From Cytophagales bacterium UBA2561 (lineage in GTDB: Bacteria > Bacteroidota > Bacteroidia > Cytophagales > Thermoflexibacteraceae), in the NCBI GenBank assembly GCA_002340355.1, contig DDLX01000033.1:1-64000 (forward strand): DNA of 64,000 nt, given 5' to 3'. Positions 9,039 to 17,618 of the stretch are shown piece after piece. Positions within the stretch are counted from its first letter, which is position 1. Every line of letters begins with the position of its first letter. Below the pieces are notes generated by a model. That model was given only the letters and a program-made list of their open reading frames with translations, had not been told where the DNA came from and ran no database searches. Both the position numbers and the translations under genes were made by a program.

Positions 9039-9122
9039 TCGGTTTTACAAAAATTTAACAAAAGAAATTATCTATCTCAAAATCAAATAATACTAACAAT
9101 ATTTCTAGATAATTAGACTAAA

Positions 9123-9593
9123 TTAATACAAAAATCTAATCATTTTATAATGTTGGATAGAACATTCATCAAATTTATCACCAACTTTTTCAAATCCAAA
9201 TTTAGCATACAACTTCATTGCCGTGACTTGACCATGCAAATAAAGTAATGGGTTATCTTTTTCTTGCGGTATATTATTCTGAATATCAGTCAAAATAGCT
9301 TTTACCAAAGCACTCCCTACACCATATCCTCGTGCTGACTCTGAAACTGCAAAACGTTCTAATTTGATACCTTTCTCGGTTTTTCGCCAACGAGCCGTAC
9401 CAACAGGATTATTATTTTGTAAAGCTAAGAAATGACGAGAACTATCTTCAAATTCATCAAACTCATCTTCACTACTGACTAACTGCTCTTCAACAAAAAC
9501 TTGATAACGAATTTTTTTGGCAAGAACAAAATCCGCTTCATTAGTAATCAAAGAAACTTGAATTGGTATTTTTAAAGTCATTTTAGAGTTCAT
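9123..9593 (-). CDS. GNAT family N-acetyltransferase
   Basis: 156 aa. The N-terminus has KIRYQVFVEEQLVSSEDEFDEFEDSSRHFLAL, the pattern of ElaA/YjcF-type GNAT proteins. The acetyl-CoA loop is RFAVSESARGYGVGSALVKAI (R/Q-x-x-G-x-G/A as RGYGVG), followed by LHGQVTAMKLYAKFGFEKVG, the usual C-terminal strand and helix. The substrate is unknown. A second in-frame ATG at 9581 would remove MNSK. It is separated from the methyltransferase gene upstream by an 84-nt AT-rich gap and is likely transcribed alone. Confidence 0.85.
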   Translation of the reverse strand: MNSKMTLKIPIQVSLITNEADFVLAKKIRYQVFVEEQLVSSEDEFDEFEDSSRHFLALQNNNPVGTARWRKTEKGIKLERFAVSESARGYGVGSALVKAILTDIQNNIPQEKDNPLLYLHGQVTAMKLYAKFGFEKVGDKFDECSIQHYKMIRFLY

Positions 9594-9777
9594 CTCAGGT
9601 ATTTTTTATGCTTTAAGGAAACAAATATTAGTGTCTTTTTCCTTTTAATTCATTGATTATTAATAATATAAAATAATTTGATTTTGAGCTGAATTAAGAA
9701 CTTTATATTTAACCCAAGCTAAAAACCATATTAAATTAATCACATATCAAGAAAAAGCCACATTCAAATAGAATCAA

Positions 9778-9800
9778 AACTTTATCAATTTGATAAAGTT
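9778..9800. promoter_or_regulatory. Perfect palindrome, probable operator
   Basis: AACTTTATCAA and its exact reverse complement TTGATAAAGTT flank a single T. The centre is about 35 nt upstream of the ATG at 9825. No T-run follows that would make it a terminator. A perfect 11-bp dyad this close to a start suggests a dimeric repressor site. Confidence 0.5.
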
Positions 9801-9824
9801 ACTATTTTTTTAGAACTTAGGACT

Positions 9825-10460
9825 ATGGATAAGTCATCTGATCAAAACCCTAAAAAACGGCAGACCATTTTCGGACTTGAAAAAAAGCGAAAGCAAGTCA
9901 TCGAAATGCTTAGTAAGGCTTTCATCAATAATGATTTAGATGCTCATGCCTATGCCAAACGGGTTGAGGCTGCGATTCAAGCTACATCGATTGAGGAACT
10001 AGAAGATGTGATTTATGATTTTCCAGACCAATATTCTTCAGATAAACACCACATATACACCCTAAGAACTTCGTCTCAACCTCATTATTTAAACATACTA
10101 AGAAAAAAAGTAATTTTTGGGCGAGATTTAAGCCATCCTAACTTTACGAATCGTACCATATTCGGAGAAACTATTATAGATCTTCAGCATATGACGCAAT
10201 TTGATAATAAGATTGTTATCGAAAATTATGATTTCATGGGAAAAGTAAACATTAAAGTCCCAGCATACGCCATCGTCAGACAACAATTCCTAAACATTTG
10301 GGGTGAGAGCCAAGAAACAATTCGAGGCTCAAGCATTCTCCAACAAATCTTAGGCAAACCTAAAATTTTTTCCATGTCTGCCCATATCACTCCCGTCATG
10401 ATTCATATTGTTGGACTCAATGTATTTGGTCAAATCAATATTGAATATGGTGAAAAATAA
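9825..10460 (+). CDS. DUF1707 / LiaF-like envelope-response protein
   Basis: 211 aa with no signal peptide or membrane segment. Residues about 15-65 fit DUF1707, a short helical SHOCT-like domain (KKRKQVIEMLSKAFINNDLDAHAYAKRVEAAIQATSIEELEDVIYDFP). Residues about 90-205 look like the repeated beta strands of the LiaF/cell-wall-active antibiotic-response C-terminal domain (IFGETIIDLQHM, VIENYDFMGKVNIKVPAYAIV, VFGQINIEYGE). In Firmicutes LiaF-type proteins damp envelope-stress signalling, but the role in Bacteroidota is not established. It is a single gene with a perfect palindrome just upstream. Confidence 0.72.
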   Translation: MDKSSDQNPKKRQTIFGLEKKRKQVIEMLSKAFINNDLDAHAYAKRVEAAIQATSIEELEDVIYDFPDQYSSDKHHIYTLRTSSQPHYLNILRKKVIFGRDLSHPNFTNRTIFGETIIDLQHMTQFDNKIVIENYDFMGKVNIKVPAYAIVRQQFLNIWGESQETIRGSSILQQILGKPKIFSMSAHITPVMIHIVGLNVFGQINIEYGEK

Positions 10461-10599
10461 ACCTATCTCTTCATCTTTAGCTTTCTATTTAATCTCCGTC
10501 TCCTAAAAAAAACCTGACCAGATTCGCCTCGGAATTGCATAATATTTTTTAGTTTTAGACCAAAAACCAATTTAAAACACCTCTAAAAACTATAAAAAA

Positions 10600-11811
10600 A
10601 TGAATTCAAATTCCTCAGATATTCCACGTCTTCAAAAGGTAGATACCTATGAAATGCCTGACTTTTATGGCATTGAAGATTTATTAAGTTCTGAGCAACG
10701 TTTGATTCGAAGTTCGGTACGGGATTTCGTCAAACAAGAAATTAGTCCTATTATTGAGCATTGCGCCCAAAACAATATTTTTCCCAGTCATTTGGTCAAA
10801 AAATTTGGAGAAATTGGGGCATTTGGTCCTTTTATTCCCCAAACTTATGGCGGAGCAGGGCTTGATTATACGTCTTATGGTGTCATTATGCAAGAAATTG
10901 AGCGTGGTGATTCGGGAATGCGCTCAACAGCATCAGTACAAGGCTCATTAGTTATGTTTCCTATTTATGAATTTGGAACAGAAGCACAACGCCAAAAATA
11001 CCTTCCTAAATTGGCAACAGGTGAAATTTTAGGTTGTTTTGGTTTGACTGAGCCAAATCATGGTTCAAATCCCAGTGGGATGGAAACCCGACTTCAAAAA
11101 AAAGGCGATCACTACCTTTTGAATGGTGCAAAAATGTGGATTTCAAACGCCCCTGAAGCAGATATCGCTATTGTTTGGGCAAAAAATGATGAGAATCGTA
11201 TTGTAGGAGTCATCGTAGAACGAGGCATGGAAGGATTTTCCACACCTACAACCCATAATAAATGGTCACTTCGAGCCAGTTGTACAGGCGAATTAGTATT
11301 TGATAATGTACAAGTTCCAGCCGAAAATATTTTGATAGGTAAAACAGGTTTGGGTGCGCCTATGAAATGCTTAGATTCAGCACGTTATGGAATTGCTTGG
11401 GGAGCTATTGGTGTAGCAATGGACTGCTATGAAACGGCTCGAAAATATGCCCTCGAACGTCACCAATTCAATAAGCCGATTGCTTCTTTTCAATTGATGC
11501 AGAAGAAATTAGCTGAAATGCTAACTGAAATTACAAAGGCACAACTTCTGGCATGGCGACTCGGGAAACTCAAAGATGAAGGAAAAGCCACCACTGCCCA
11601 AATCTCAATGGCAAAACGAAATAATGTCGAAATTGCCCTTAATATCGCACGGGAAGCCCGTCAAATGTTAGGAGGAATGGGCATTACAGGTGAATACCCG
11701 ATTATGCGCCACATGGCAAATCTAGAATCCGTAATTACTTACGAAGGCACACACGATATTCATTTATTGATTTTGGGTAAAGAAATTACTGGAATTCAGG
11801 CTTTTGTCTAA
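10600..11811 (+). CDS. Glutaryl-CoA dehydrogenase-type acyl-CoA dehydrogenase
   Basis: 403 aa, full length for the FAD-dependent acyl-CoA dehydrogenase family. The N-terminal helical domain includes GDSGMRSTASVQGSLVMFPI. The FAD/substrate block is LGCFGLTEPNHGSNPSGMET, followed by KMWISNAPEADIAIVWAK. The C-terminal block is ARQMLGGMGITGEYPIMRH and then ITYEGTHDIHLLILGKEITGIQAF, in which the E of YEGTHD is the expected catalytic base. The SVQ-S-LVM and ITGIQAF signatures match glutaryl-CoA dehydrogenases of lysine and tryptophan breakdown. Its presence in the same window as 3-hydroxyanthranilate dioxygenase fits tryptophan catabolism, although the two genes are 48 kb apart. Confidence 0.88.
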   Translation: MNSNSSDIPRLQKVDTYEMPDFYGIEDLLSSEQRLIRSSVRDFVKQEISPIIEHCAQNNIFPSHLVKKFGEIGAFGPFIPQTYGGAGLDYTSYGVIMQEIERGDSGMRSTASVQGSLVMFPIYEFGTEAQRQKYLPKLATGEILGCFGLTEPNHGSNPSGMETRLQKKGDHYLLNGAKMWISNAPEADIAIVWAKNDENRIVGVIVERGMEGFSTPTTHNKWSLRASCTGELVFDNVQVPAENILIGKTGLGAPMKCLDSARYGIAWGAIGVAMDCYETARKYALERHQFNKPIASFQLMQKKLAEMLTEITKAQLLAWRLGKLKDEGKATTAQISMAKRNNVEIALNIAREARQMLGGMGITGEYPIMRHMANLESVITYEGTHDIHLLILGKEITGIQAFV

Positions 11812-11831
11812 AATATTCCTTCTGATAAAAG

Positions 11832-11859
11832 ACTTGCTAAATTTTAGGATTTAGTAAGT
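11832..11859 (+). terminator. Rho-independent terminator of the acyl-CoA dehydrogenase gene
   Basis: ACTTGCTAAAT and ATTTAGTAAGT pair (one G-T wobble) around a 6-nt loop, 20 nt after the stop codon, followed immediately by a run of T. Confidence 0.75.
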
Positions 11860-11880
11860 TTTTTTTCAAAGTATAAACCT

Positions 11881-12070
11881 ACTCTACCCTACTAAAAATG
11901 ATTTATAAAATATGTTTAATCTTGAAATTATTTAAAAGTCTTTGTTTATTAAGCTAAAACGGCATTTTTCCGTAATAGTAGCAGTGGGTTTGCAAATCCA
12001 CCGCTACGGAAAAATTAAATTAGATTTTATCTAAATGATAATCAATAATTTGTAAATCAATAAAATTTTA
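11881..12070 (+). repeat. About 190-bp direct repeat, copy 1, with central hairpin
   Basis: Starts ACTCTACCCTACTAAAAATG and ends near AATCAATAAAATTTTA. It is closely similar along its length to 13792-13977 in the same orientation. The centre (11965-12014) is a hairpin with outer arms TTTTTCCGTA and TACGGAAAAA and a loop containing GGGTTTGCAAAT. It fills most of the 322-nt gap upstream of the Crp-family gene; nothing else is seen there. Confidence 0.75.
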
Positions 12071-12133
12071 GTAAAGTAGAGTACTATAAAGCTCTGTTCT
12101 ATTAAACATTTTAGCTAAAATTTCTATCAAAAT

Positions 12134-12715
12134 ATGACTTCATTTCTCACTTATCTAATGCAATATATTTCACTTAATGAAGATGAAATTTCTTTTATTC
12201 GGGAAAATATTTCGGTAGTTCATTATAAAAAAAATGAGGTCATATTTCAAGCAGGCGAAATTTCCCAAACGATTTATTTTGTTTGTAAAGGAATGGTTCG
12301 ATTATTTTATAATGTAGATGGTCACGAAAAAACAGCTTTCTTTTATCCTGAGGGAAAATTTATCTGTGCAGGTGAAAGCTATACCTATGGCATACCCGCT
12401 CAGGAAAATTATCAAGCCATTGAAGAATGTGAAGTCATTCATCTTCATAAGTTATTAATAGACAAATTATTGAGTAGAATTCCTCAAATGGAATTAATTG
12501 GACAAATAGCCACAGAAGGCGAGTTAATTATGTGCCAAAAAATGATTGCCAATTTTATTTGTCTATCTCCTGAAGAACGATACTCGGATTTATTGAACCA
12601 AAATGGAGCCTTATTCTTACGAGTTCCTCAAAACTACATTGCTTCTTATTTGGGAGTTTCAGCAGAAACTTTAAGTCGAATAAAGAAAAGAGTCCAAGAA
12701 AAGAAACAAAGCTGA
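12134..12715 (+). CDS. Crp/Fnr family transcriptional regulator
   Basis: 193 aa. The N-terminal cyclic-nucleotide-binding-like barrel covers about residues 15-110 (VVHYKKNEVIFQAGEISQTIYFVCKGMVRLFYNVDGHEKTAFFYPEGKF). The C-terminal helix-turn-helix is at about 155-190 (VPQNYIASYLGVSAETLSRIKKRV). It lacks the Arg/Ser signature expected for tight cAMP binding, as in most Bacteroidota members. The gene for an NAD(P)-binding oxidoreductase begins shortly after it, so the regulator probably controls or shares a transcript with that gene. The pair is bracketed by two direct repeats. Confidence 0.88.
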   Translation: MTSFLTYLMQYISLNEDEISFIRENISVVHYKKNEVIFQAGEISQTIYFVCKGMVRLFYNVDGHEKTAFFYPEGKFICAGESYTYGIPAQENYQAIEECEVIHLHKLLIDKLLSRIPQMELIGQIATEGELIMCQKMIANFICLSPEERYSDLLNQNGALFLRVPQNYIASYLGVSAETLSRIKKRVQEKKQS

Positions 12716-12793
12716 TTTTTCTTGATTATCGTCAAGAAGATTTTTTGCGCTACCTCCGAAATTTGGGTTCTAAAAATTAAAAAAGCCAAACCG

Positions 12794-13654
12794 ATGAACT
12801 CAAAAAAAATTTTAGTCGCAGGAGCAACAGGATATTTGGGACGATATATTGCTCAAGTCCTCCAAGAAAAAGGATATGATACGACCATTATAGTTCGAAA
12901 TACTGAAAGATTAAAACAAAAACAAATTTCCGCTAACTCCATTATTCAAGCTGAATTAACTGATCCTAAGTCTATTATAGGTTGTTGTGAAGGAATAGAT
13001 GTAGTGATTTCAACTGTAGGAATTACCAAACAAAAAGAAGGTTTTTCCTATATGGATGTCGATTATCAAGCCAATGCTAACTTATTACATGAAGCCCAAA
13101 AGTCGAAAGTTTCGAAGTTCATTTACATTTCAGTTTTAAATGGTGATAAACTCACAAATTTAAAAATATGTGAAGCAAAAGAACGCTTTGTAAAGGCTCT
13201 AAAAAACTCAGAACTAGATTATTGCATAGTTCGACCTAATGGTTTCTTTTCAGATTTAGGCGAAGTTTTTGAAATGGCAAAGAACGGACGGGCTTATATA
13301 TTTGGAGATGGAAATTTGAAAATTAATCCGATACATGGCTACGACTTGGCTACTTTTTGCGTAGAAATGATTGAAAATCAGATACAAGAAACAGAAGTAG
13401 GAGGACCTCAAATTTTAACCCAACGTCAAATTGCAGAAATAGCCTTTGAAGTTCAACATAAGCCTCAGAAAATCACCTATATTCCTGATTGGTTCAGAAA
13501 ATTTTTAATTTCTACTGCAAGATTGTTTTTATCTTCCAAAACATTCGGACCTATTGAGTTCTTTATGACGACTTTATCTATGGAAATGATTGCACCTCAA
13601 TACGGAAAACGGACTTTAAAAGGCTTTTTTGAAGAATTAAATCTTAAAAAATAA
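12794..13654 (+). CDS. NAD(P)H-binding short-chain dehydrogenase-like protein
   Basis: About 286 aa from the ATG at 12794 (MNSKKILVAGATGYLGRYIA); a longer reading frame from 12722 would place 24 non-conserved residues before the Rossmann fold. The dinucleotide motif GATGYLG sits at residues 9-15, followed by VVISTVGITKQKEG and YISVLNGDKLTNLKICEAKERF. This is the NAD(P)-binding/NmrA-like atypical SDR group; the classical YxxxK active site is not evident, so it could be a sensor or a reductase. It follows the Crp-family regulator with 78 nt between coding regions. Confidence 0.82.
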   Translation: MNSKKILVAGATGYLGRYIAQVLQEKGYDTTIIVRNTERLKQKQISANSIIQAELTDPKSIIGCCEGIDVVISTVGITKQKEGFSYMDVDYQANANLLHEAQKSKVSKFIYISVLNGDKLTNLKICEAKERFVKALKNSELDYCIVRPNGFFSDLGEVFEMAKNGRAYIFGDGNLKINPIHGYDLATFCVEMIENQIQETEVGGPQILTQRQIAEIAFEVQHKPQKITYIPDWFRKFLISTARLFLSSKTFGPIEFFMTTLSMEMIAPQYGKRTLKGFFEELNLKK

Positions 13655-13680
13655 GCATCGTCTTATCTTTTAATTTATAA

Positions 13681-13720
13681 AATCCATAGCAGTAAGTTCA
13701 TAAGCTAACTACTATGGATT
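13681..13720. terminator. Hairpin after the SDR gene
   Basis: AATCCATAG and CTATGGATT form the outer stem, extended by AGT/ACT after one mismatch, 26 nt after the SDR stop codon. It resembles the CCATAG-type hairpins at 13876, 56716 and 63626. It could serve as a terminator. Confidence 0.5.
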
Positions 13721-13791
13721 CATTCAAAAAAAAACATAATTATTATTCCAGTTTTATTTAATTAAATCCTTTATTAGGAAATAGATAGAAC

Positions 13792-13977
13792 ACTCTACCC
13801 TACTAAAAATGATTTATAACATATATTTAGTATTGAAGTTGTTTAAAAATCTTTGTTTATTAAGCTAAAACGCCATTTTTCCATAGCAGCGGGTTTGCAA
13901 AGCAACTGCTATGGAAAAATTAATTTTGATTTTATCTAAATGATAATCAGTAACTTGTAAATGAATGAAATTTTATT
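13792..13977 (+). repeat. About 190-bp direct repeat, copy 2, with central hairpin
   Basis: Second copy of the 11881-12070 repeat, same orientation. The hairpin here (13876-13889 with 13906-13919) has a perfect 14-bp stem TTTTTCCATAGCAG, whereas copy 1 has CCGTA/TACGG; both arms have changed together. The repeat runs up to the stop codon of the lipoprotein gene on the other strand. Confidence 0.75.
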
Positions 13978-15676
13978 ATTCAATGGAAATATTATAAAAC
14001 CCATTACTATCCTGAACATCTAATTCCTCATTATGTGTGTAAATATATAAATCATATTTACCTGTCTCTGAATCAGTCGGAATTGTAACTTGGAGTGTTG
14101 TGCTTGAGATAGTTTTAGCTTCTATATATATATTCTTGCTCCCTAAAAACTGTACGGTATAAGGCAGCTTGCTATTAAACCCTTTTCCTGAAATAGTTAA
14201 AGTAGCTCCTTTTTTTACAGTCATGGAATTGACTGAAGAAATTAGGAGTGGGTTGCTATTTGGGCTTAAGGAAACGGCTTCAGTAGAGGTAGTAGATTTA
14301 TTATTTACTACAACTTTTACAGTATATGTACCTGAACGAATATCGTGAGGAACAATTGCTTCTATTGAATAATTATCTTCATATAAGAAATTTTCTGATT
14401 TATATGTTGTTCCATTTTGCACAAAATAAACTTCGTTATCTCCAGAAAGAAAATATTGCCCACCGATATATACAATGTTATTACCATCTTGTTCATAGGT
14501 AGATAACGAAGAAATTTCAGGAGCAGGTGTCAATACTGTAAAACTTGCCATCACATATGCAGAATCTCGTACCATTCCTAATAACTCATATTCTCCCAGT
14601 TCAGCACTTTCAGGAATAATAAATGAAAAGCTATTTTGTGTAACCTTTTTAATATCAGCATATTCACTATACTGTCCTCTTATTTCCAAATTACTCACAT
14701 GAGAAAAACCTTCTCCTGTAACAGTTACTTCAGCTCCACGTTCGTATTCTTTCACTGTCAATTCATCAAATTTCACAGTTGGAGCTGCCTCCACATTCAC
14801 TGTAACCGTATATTTTTTCCATTCTCCTACTTCAGGTTCTACCCAATAATCTTGAGGATATAAAAAACTATTTGGTTTACCTGATGCCAAGTCAAGAGTC
14901 GCTCCTTCCTCAATGGTAATAGTTGGAATCATATCGTAGATATCAAATTCTTTATACCAAGGAATTTCTACTGTAATGGTTTGATTATCTTGATCAATCA
15001 CACCAGAAATGACAGGATTAAATTCTTCAAACTTGAACTCTAAGATTTTATCCTTTGCCTGAATGACTTTTAAAGTATAAGTACAGGTTTGTGATTTATC
15101 TGCAGAAGTAACCGTATATTGAATAGGAGTAGTAAGATTAACTGCTTCTCCTGTAATCCCATCTAATGTAGCTCCTATTGGTATTTCAATTTCAGGAACA
15201 AATTGGGTAATATCAACATGCCCAGGTACTATTGCCTCAATAATATTATTTTCATAATCAATTTTAGGGTACATTGTCCAATCTCCATCAGAAAGCTTTA
15301 TATTTTTAATTTCACAATCATCTCTACCCTCCACTGTCACGGTAACCGTATATTTTTGCTTCGTACCATTTTCCGCAATAACTGTATAGGTTACGGGTGA
15401 AGTAAAATCTTGTGAGACACCTGATGCAGGAGAAACTGTTGCATTTGGAGACACTTGGATACTAGGAGCAATTGACGTAATGTCTGTTCCATTTGAGACA
15501 CTGACCGCCACCTCGTTAATTCCTCCTGTCAAAATTAATCTCGAAACTTGCCCAGGAAGCGTAAAGTCTAGAATTTCTTTCAAGTCGCTTCCCGTCAATT
15601 CATCATCCTTAGAGCAATTTGTCAAAATTCCTAAGATGGCTAAAAATACTATTTGACGTAGTACTAAATTTTTCAT
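13976..15676 (-). CDS. Surface lipoprotein with DUF5018-like repeats and IPT/TIG domains
   Basis: 566 aa. It starts with a lipoprotein signal (MKNLVLRQIVFLAILGILTNC; Cys at residue 21). Residues about 30-300 hold three similar units of about 90 aa, each with a strand such as YTVTVTVEG, YTLKVIQA or YTVTVNVEAA and a phrase like ATVSPASG, ATLDGITGEAV or ATLDLASGKP. This is the pattern of DUF5018 domains common in Bacteroidota lipoproteins. Residues about 300-566 contain IPT/TIG-like Ig folds (EVTVTGEGFSH, IVYIGGQYFLSGDNEVYFV, LTISGKGFNSKLPYTVQF). It is probably anchored in the outer membrane and involved in binding; the ligand is unknown. Confidence 0.8.
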   Translation of the reverse strand: MKNLVLRQIVFLAILGILTNCSKDDELTGSDLKEILDFTLPGQVSRLILTGGINEVAVSVSNGTDITSIAPSIQVSPNATVSPASGVSQDFTSPVTYTVIAENGTKQKYTVTVTVEGRDDCEIKNIKLSDGDWTMYPKIDYENNIIEAIVPGHVDITQFVPEIEIPIGATLDGITGEAVNLTTPIQYTVTSADKSQTCTYTLKVIQAKDKILEFKFEEFNPVISGVIDQDNQTITVEIPWYKEFDIYDMIPTITIEEGATLDLASGKPNSFLYPQDYWVEPEVGEWKKYTVTVNVEAAPTVKFDELTVKEYERGAEVTVTGEGFSHVSNLEIRGQYSEYADIKKVTQNSFSFIIPESAELGEYELLGMVRDSAYVMASFTVLTPAPEISSLSTYEQDGNNIVYIGGQYFLSGDNEVYFVQNGTTYKSENFLYEDNYSIEAIVPHDIRSGTYTVKVVVNNKSTTSTEAVSLSPNSNPLLISSVNSMTVKKGATLTISGKGFNSKLPYTVQFLGSKNIYIEAKTISSTTLQVTIPTDSETGKYDLYIYTHNEELDVQDSNGFYNISIE

Positions 15677-15709
15677 AGTTTTTTATTTAAAGAAAATAGT
15701 ATAATATTA

Positions 15710-15741
15710 CAAATATAGAACATCTATTATAAATAAGCAAA
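15710..15741 (-). promoter_or_regulatory. Bacteroidota-type promoter of the lipoprotein gene
   Basis: Read on the minus strand, TTTG (15738-15741) and TATATTTG (15710-15717) are 20 nt apart. This matches the Bacteroidota -33 TTTG / -7 TAnnTTTG consensus, about 34 nt upstream of the ATG at 15676. Confidence 0.55.
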
Positions 15742-15966
15742 TTACTTGTTTATTAAGCATGATTAATTTTTTATTCATTATTAGTAGAAATAGACAAGTA
15801 ATACCTAATATATTCATATTGAGTTGGTTTCATACAGTATTTCACATCAAGCCAACAACTAAGCAAAGGCATAAACCAAATCATACTAAAAACGTAATCT
15901 TTCTATAAAAAATCAAAGTTGTTTCTGAAATGATAATCTTTAATAACAATACTATAATTAATACAT

Positions 15967-16374
15967 ATGATTCTATTTGAAAATCGTTCCGTAAAAATTT
16001 GTCTTGATTCCGAAGTTCCTTGCCTAGATTGGATTGCTACTAACCATGTTTCTAGTGATGAATTTCGTGAAAGTGAACTTGAAAGTGTAAAACAATATGA
16101 AATTTTGAAGCAAAAATATCCTATGCTGGAATGGTTTGTAGATGCCCGAAAAGTAGAAGGATTACACACTGAGGATACGGAGTGGGCTGCTGAGGTGATT
16201 TTGCCCAAAATGGCTGATTTGGGACTTACCAAAGAAGCCTTTGTTTTGCCTTCTAATGTATTTGGGCAATTTACGATAGAAGATTATAAAAATGAAGTTG
16301 CAGATGGAAGAGTTACTATTCATATGTTTGATGATGTAACGGAAGCGAAAAAATGGCTTCAGAAAAAGAACTAA
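15967..16374 (+). CDS. STAS/SpoIIAA-like protein
   Basis: 135 aa, small alpha/beta protein starting MILFENRSVKICLD. The order of strands and helices (ILKQKYPMLEWFVDARKVEG, VILPKMADLGLTKEAFVLPS, VTIHMFDDVTEAKKWL) is that of Bacteroidota proteins usually annotated as STAS/SpoIIAA-like. The position where SpoIIAA has a phosphorylatable Ser reads VDARK here, so classic partner-switching is doubtful. A distant paralog is encoded at 56816-57235 next to a SpoIIE-type phosphatase. Omega follows 56 nt downstream on the same strand. Confidence 0.6.
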   Translation: MILFENRSVKICLDSEVPCLDWIATNHVSSDEFRESELESVKQYEILKQKYPMLEWFVDARKVEGLHTEDTEWAAEVILPKMADLGLTKEAFVLPSNVFGQFTIEDYKNEVADGRVTIHMFDDVTEAKKWLQKKN

Positions 16375-16430
16375 TCAAATTTGTATTTTATATTTATTTT
16401 CACATACTTTGCCATTTAAAAGAAACTTAA

Positions 16431-16781
16431 ATGTCTATGGCTACAAATAAGACAAAATTATCGCCCACTAAAGCTTCCTTAATCACTCGTGATTTGATGA
16501 AACTTTCGAAGCCCACGGGTAATATCTATGAGGCTATCGTCTTGATTGGTAAACGTTCTAATCAGTTATCGAATACACTCAAAGACGAGTTAAGCAATAA
16601 ACTATCTGACTTTGCCACTACGGTCGATAATTTGGAGGAAGTCTTTGAGAATCGGGAACAAATCGAAATATCGAAACATTACGAACGAATGCCCAAACCA
16701 ACAGTCATTGCTACCGAAGAGTTTTTGGACGACGAACTAGAAGTCGTTCGACCTCAAGAAGAGGATGACTTGGAAGTCTAA
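16431..16781 (+). CDS. rpoZ: DNA-directed RNA polymerase omega subunit, Bacteroidota type
   Basis: 116 aa. The central block SLITRDLMKLSKPTGNIYEAIVLIGKRSNQLS is the Bacteroidota omega signature (TGNIYE-, I-KR-NQ). The block NLEEVFENREQIEISKHYERMPKPTVIATEEFL is strongly conserved in the same family. An acidic tail follows. A second ATG at 16437 is an equally good start. The protein helps assemble RNA polymerase in the cytoplasm. It is followed by a classical terminator, so the STAS-like gene and rpoZ may form a short transcript. Confidence 0.85.
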   Translation: MSMATNKTKLSPTKASLITRDLMKLSKPTGNIYEAIVLIGKRSNQLSNTLKDELSNKLSDFATTVDNLEEVFENREQIEISKHYERMPKPTVIATEEFLDDELEVVRPQEEDDLEV

Positions 16782-16843
16782 ATATCTATTCTTGCATAAA
16801 TCTCTAATCAAGATATTTTCTATTAAAATTATTGTAATTTTAG

Positions 16844-16875
16844 GGCTTTGGAATACTTTTTCCAAAGCCTTTTTT
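16844..16875 (+). terminator. Rho-independent terminator after rpoZ
   Basis: GGCTTTGGAA and TTCCAAAGCC form a perfect 10-bp stem around a 6-nt loop (16854-16859), followed by TTTTTT. Confidence 0.88.
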
Positions 16876-16907
16876 AGTTCTTTTTTTGATAAATTATAAA
16901 AGTAGGT

Positions 16908-17561
16908 ATGACTCTCCGAGAACTTCGGCGACTAGTCCGACAGGGCGAAGGACAACAATTAGAATTTAAGAAAAAAACGATTTATCCATTTAAAATCCTG
17001 AAAGAAATCGTAGCTATGGCAAATGCTCAGGGCGGAATCTTGTTGATTGGTGTAGCGGATAATGGTCATATTGCAGGACTCAAACATCCTGAAGATGATG
17101 AATATGTCATGACAGAATACATTGCTAAATACTGTCGTCCTGCTGTTCAGTATGAACTTGAGAAAGTGACTATTACTACTGAAAGAGCCGTTTTAGTTTT
17201 CTATATTCGGGAAAGTAAACAGAAACCTATCTTTCGACTTTATGACCTCAAAAAAAAGATCGGAAAAGCCTATTTACGAGTGGCAGATAAAAGCTTGCAA
17301 ACCAGCCGAGAAGTTCGAAAAATTCTAAAATTTTCGGGTAAAGAAACCTCTCCATATCAAGGGTTTTCATATGGTGAAAATGAACGAAAGCTAGTCCAAT
17401 ATCTGGAGAAAAATACCAAAATTACAACTGAAAAATTTGCTGAGTTAGCAGATATTCCAACAAAGGAGGCCGCTGAATTATTGGTACGTTTAACACTCTG
17501 TAATCTCATCGCCTTACAACCCGAAGAGCATGGAGATTTTTTCGTTATGAAAGAGCAATAA
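16908..17561 (+). CDS. AlbA_2 / Schlafen-like putative DNA-binding protein
   Basis: 217 aa. The N-terminal domain (about 1-120) begins with the AlbA_2 pattern GEGQQLEFKKK, then EIVAMANAQGGILLIGVADNGHIAGL, typical of the Schlafen AlbA_2 domain. The C-terminal part (about 140-210) looks like a winged helix (NERKLVQYLEKNTKITTEKFAELADIPTKEAAELLVRLTLCNLIAL). Proteins of this type are usually called ATP-binding or transcription-regulator-like without a proven role. The gene lies after the rpoZ terminator and 57 nt before the gldH-like gene. Confidence 0.8.
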   Translation: MTLRELRRLVRQGEGQQLEFKKKTIYPFKILKEIVAMANAQGGILLIGVADNGHIAGLKHPEDDEYVMTEYIAKYCRPAVQYELEKVTITTERAVLVFYIRESKQKPIFRLYDLKKKIGKAYLRVADKSLQTSREVRKILKFSGKETSPYQGFSYGENERKLVQYLEKNTKITTEKFAELADIPTKEAAELLVRLTLCNLIALQPEEHGDFFVMKEQ

Positions 17562-17618
17562 TAATTTAAGTTAAAAGAACATATCAAAAAAATTAATTGT
17601 TAATATTGCCGAAAAAAC

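Noticed and set aside
12722..12793. Longer N-terminus for the SDR protein
   Set aside because: The Rossmann motif should lie near residue 10; the ATG at 12794 gives this, while the upstream 24 residues look noncoding.
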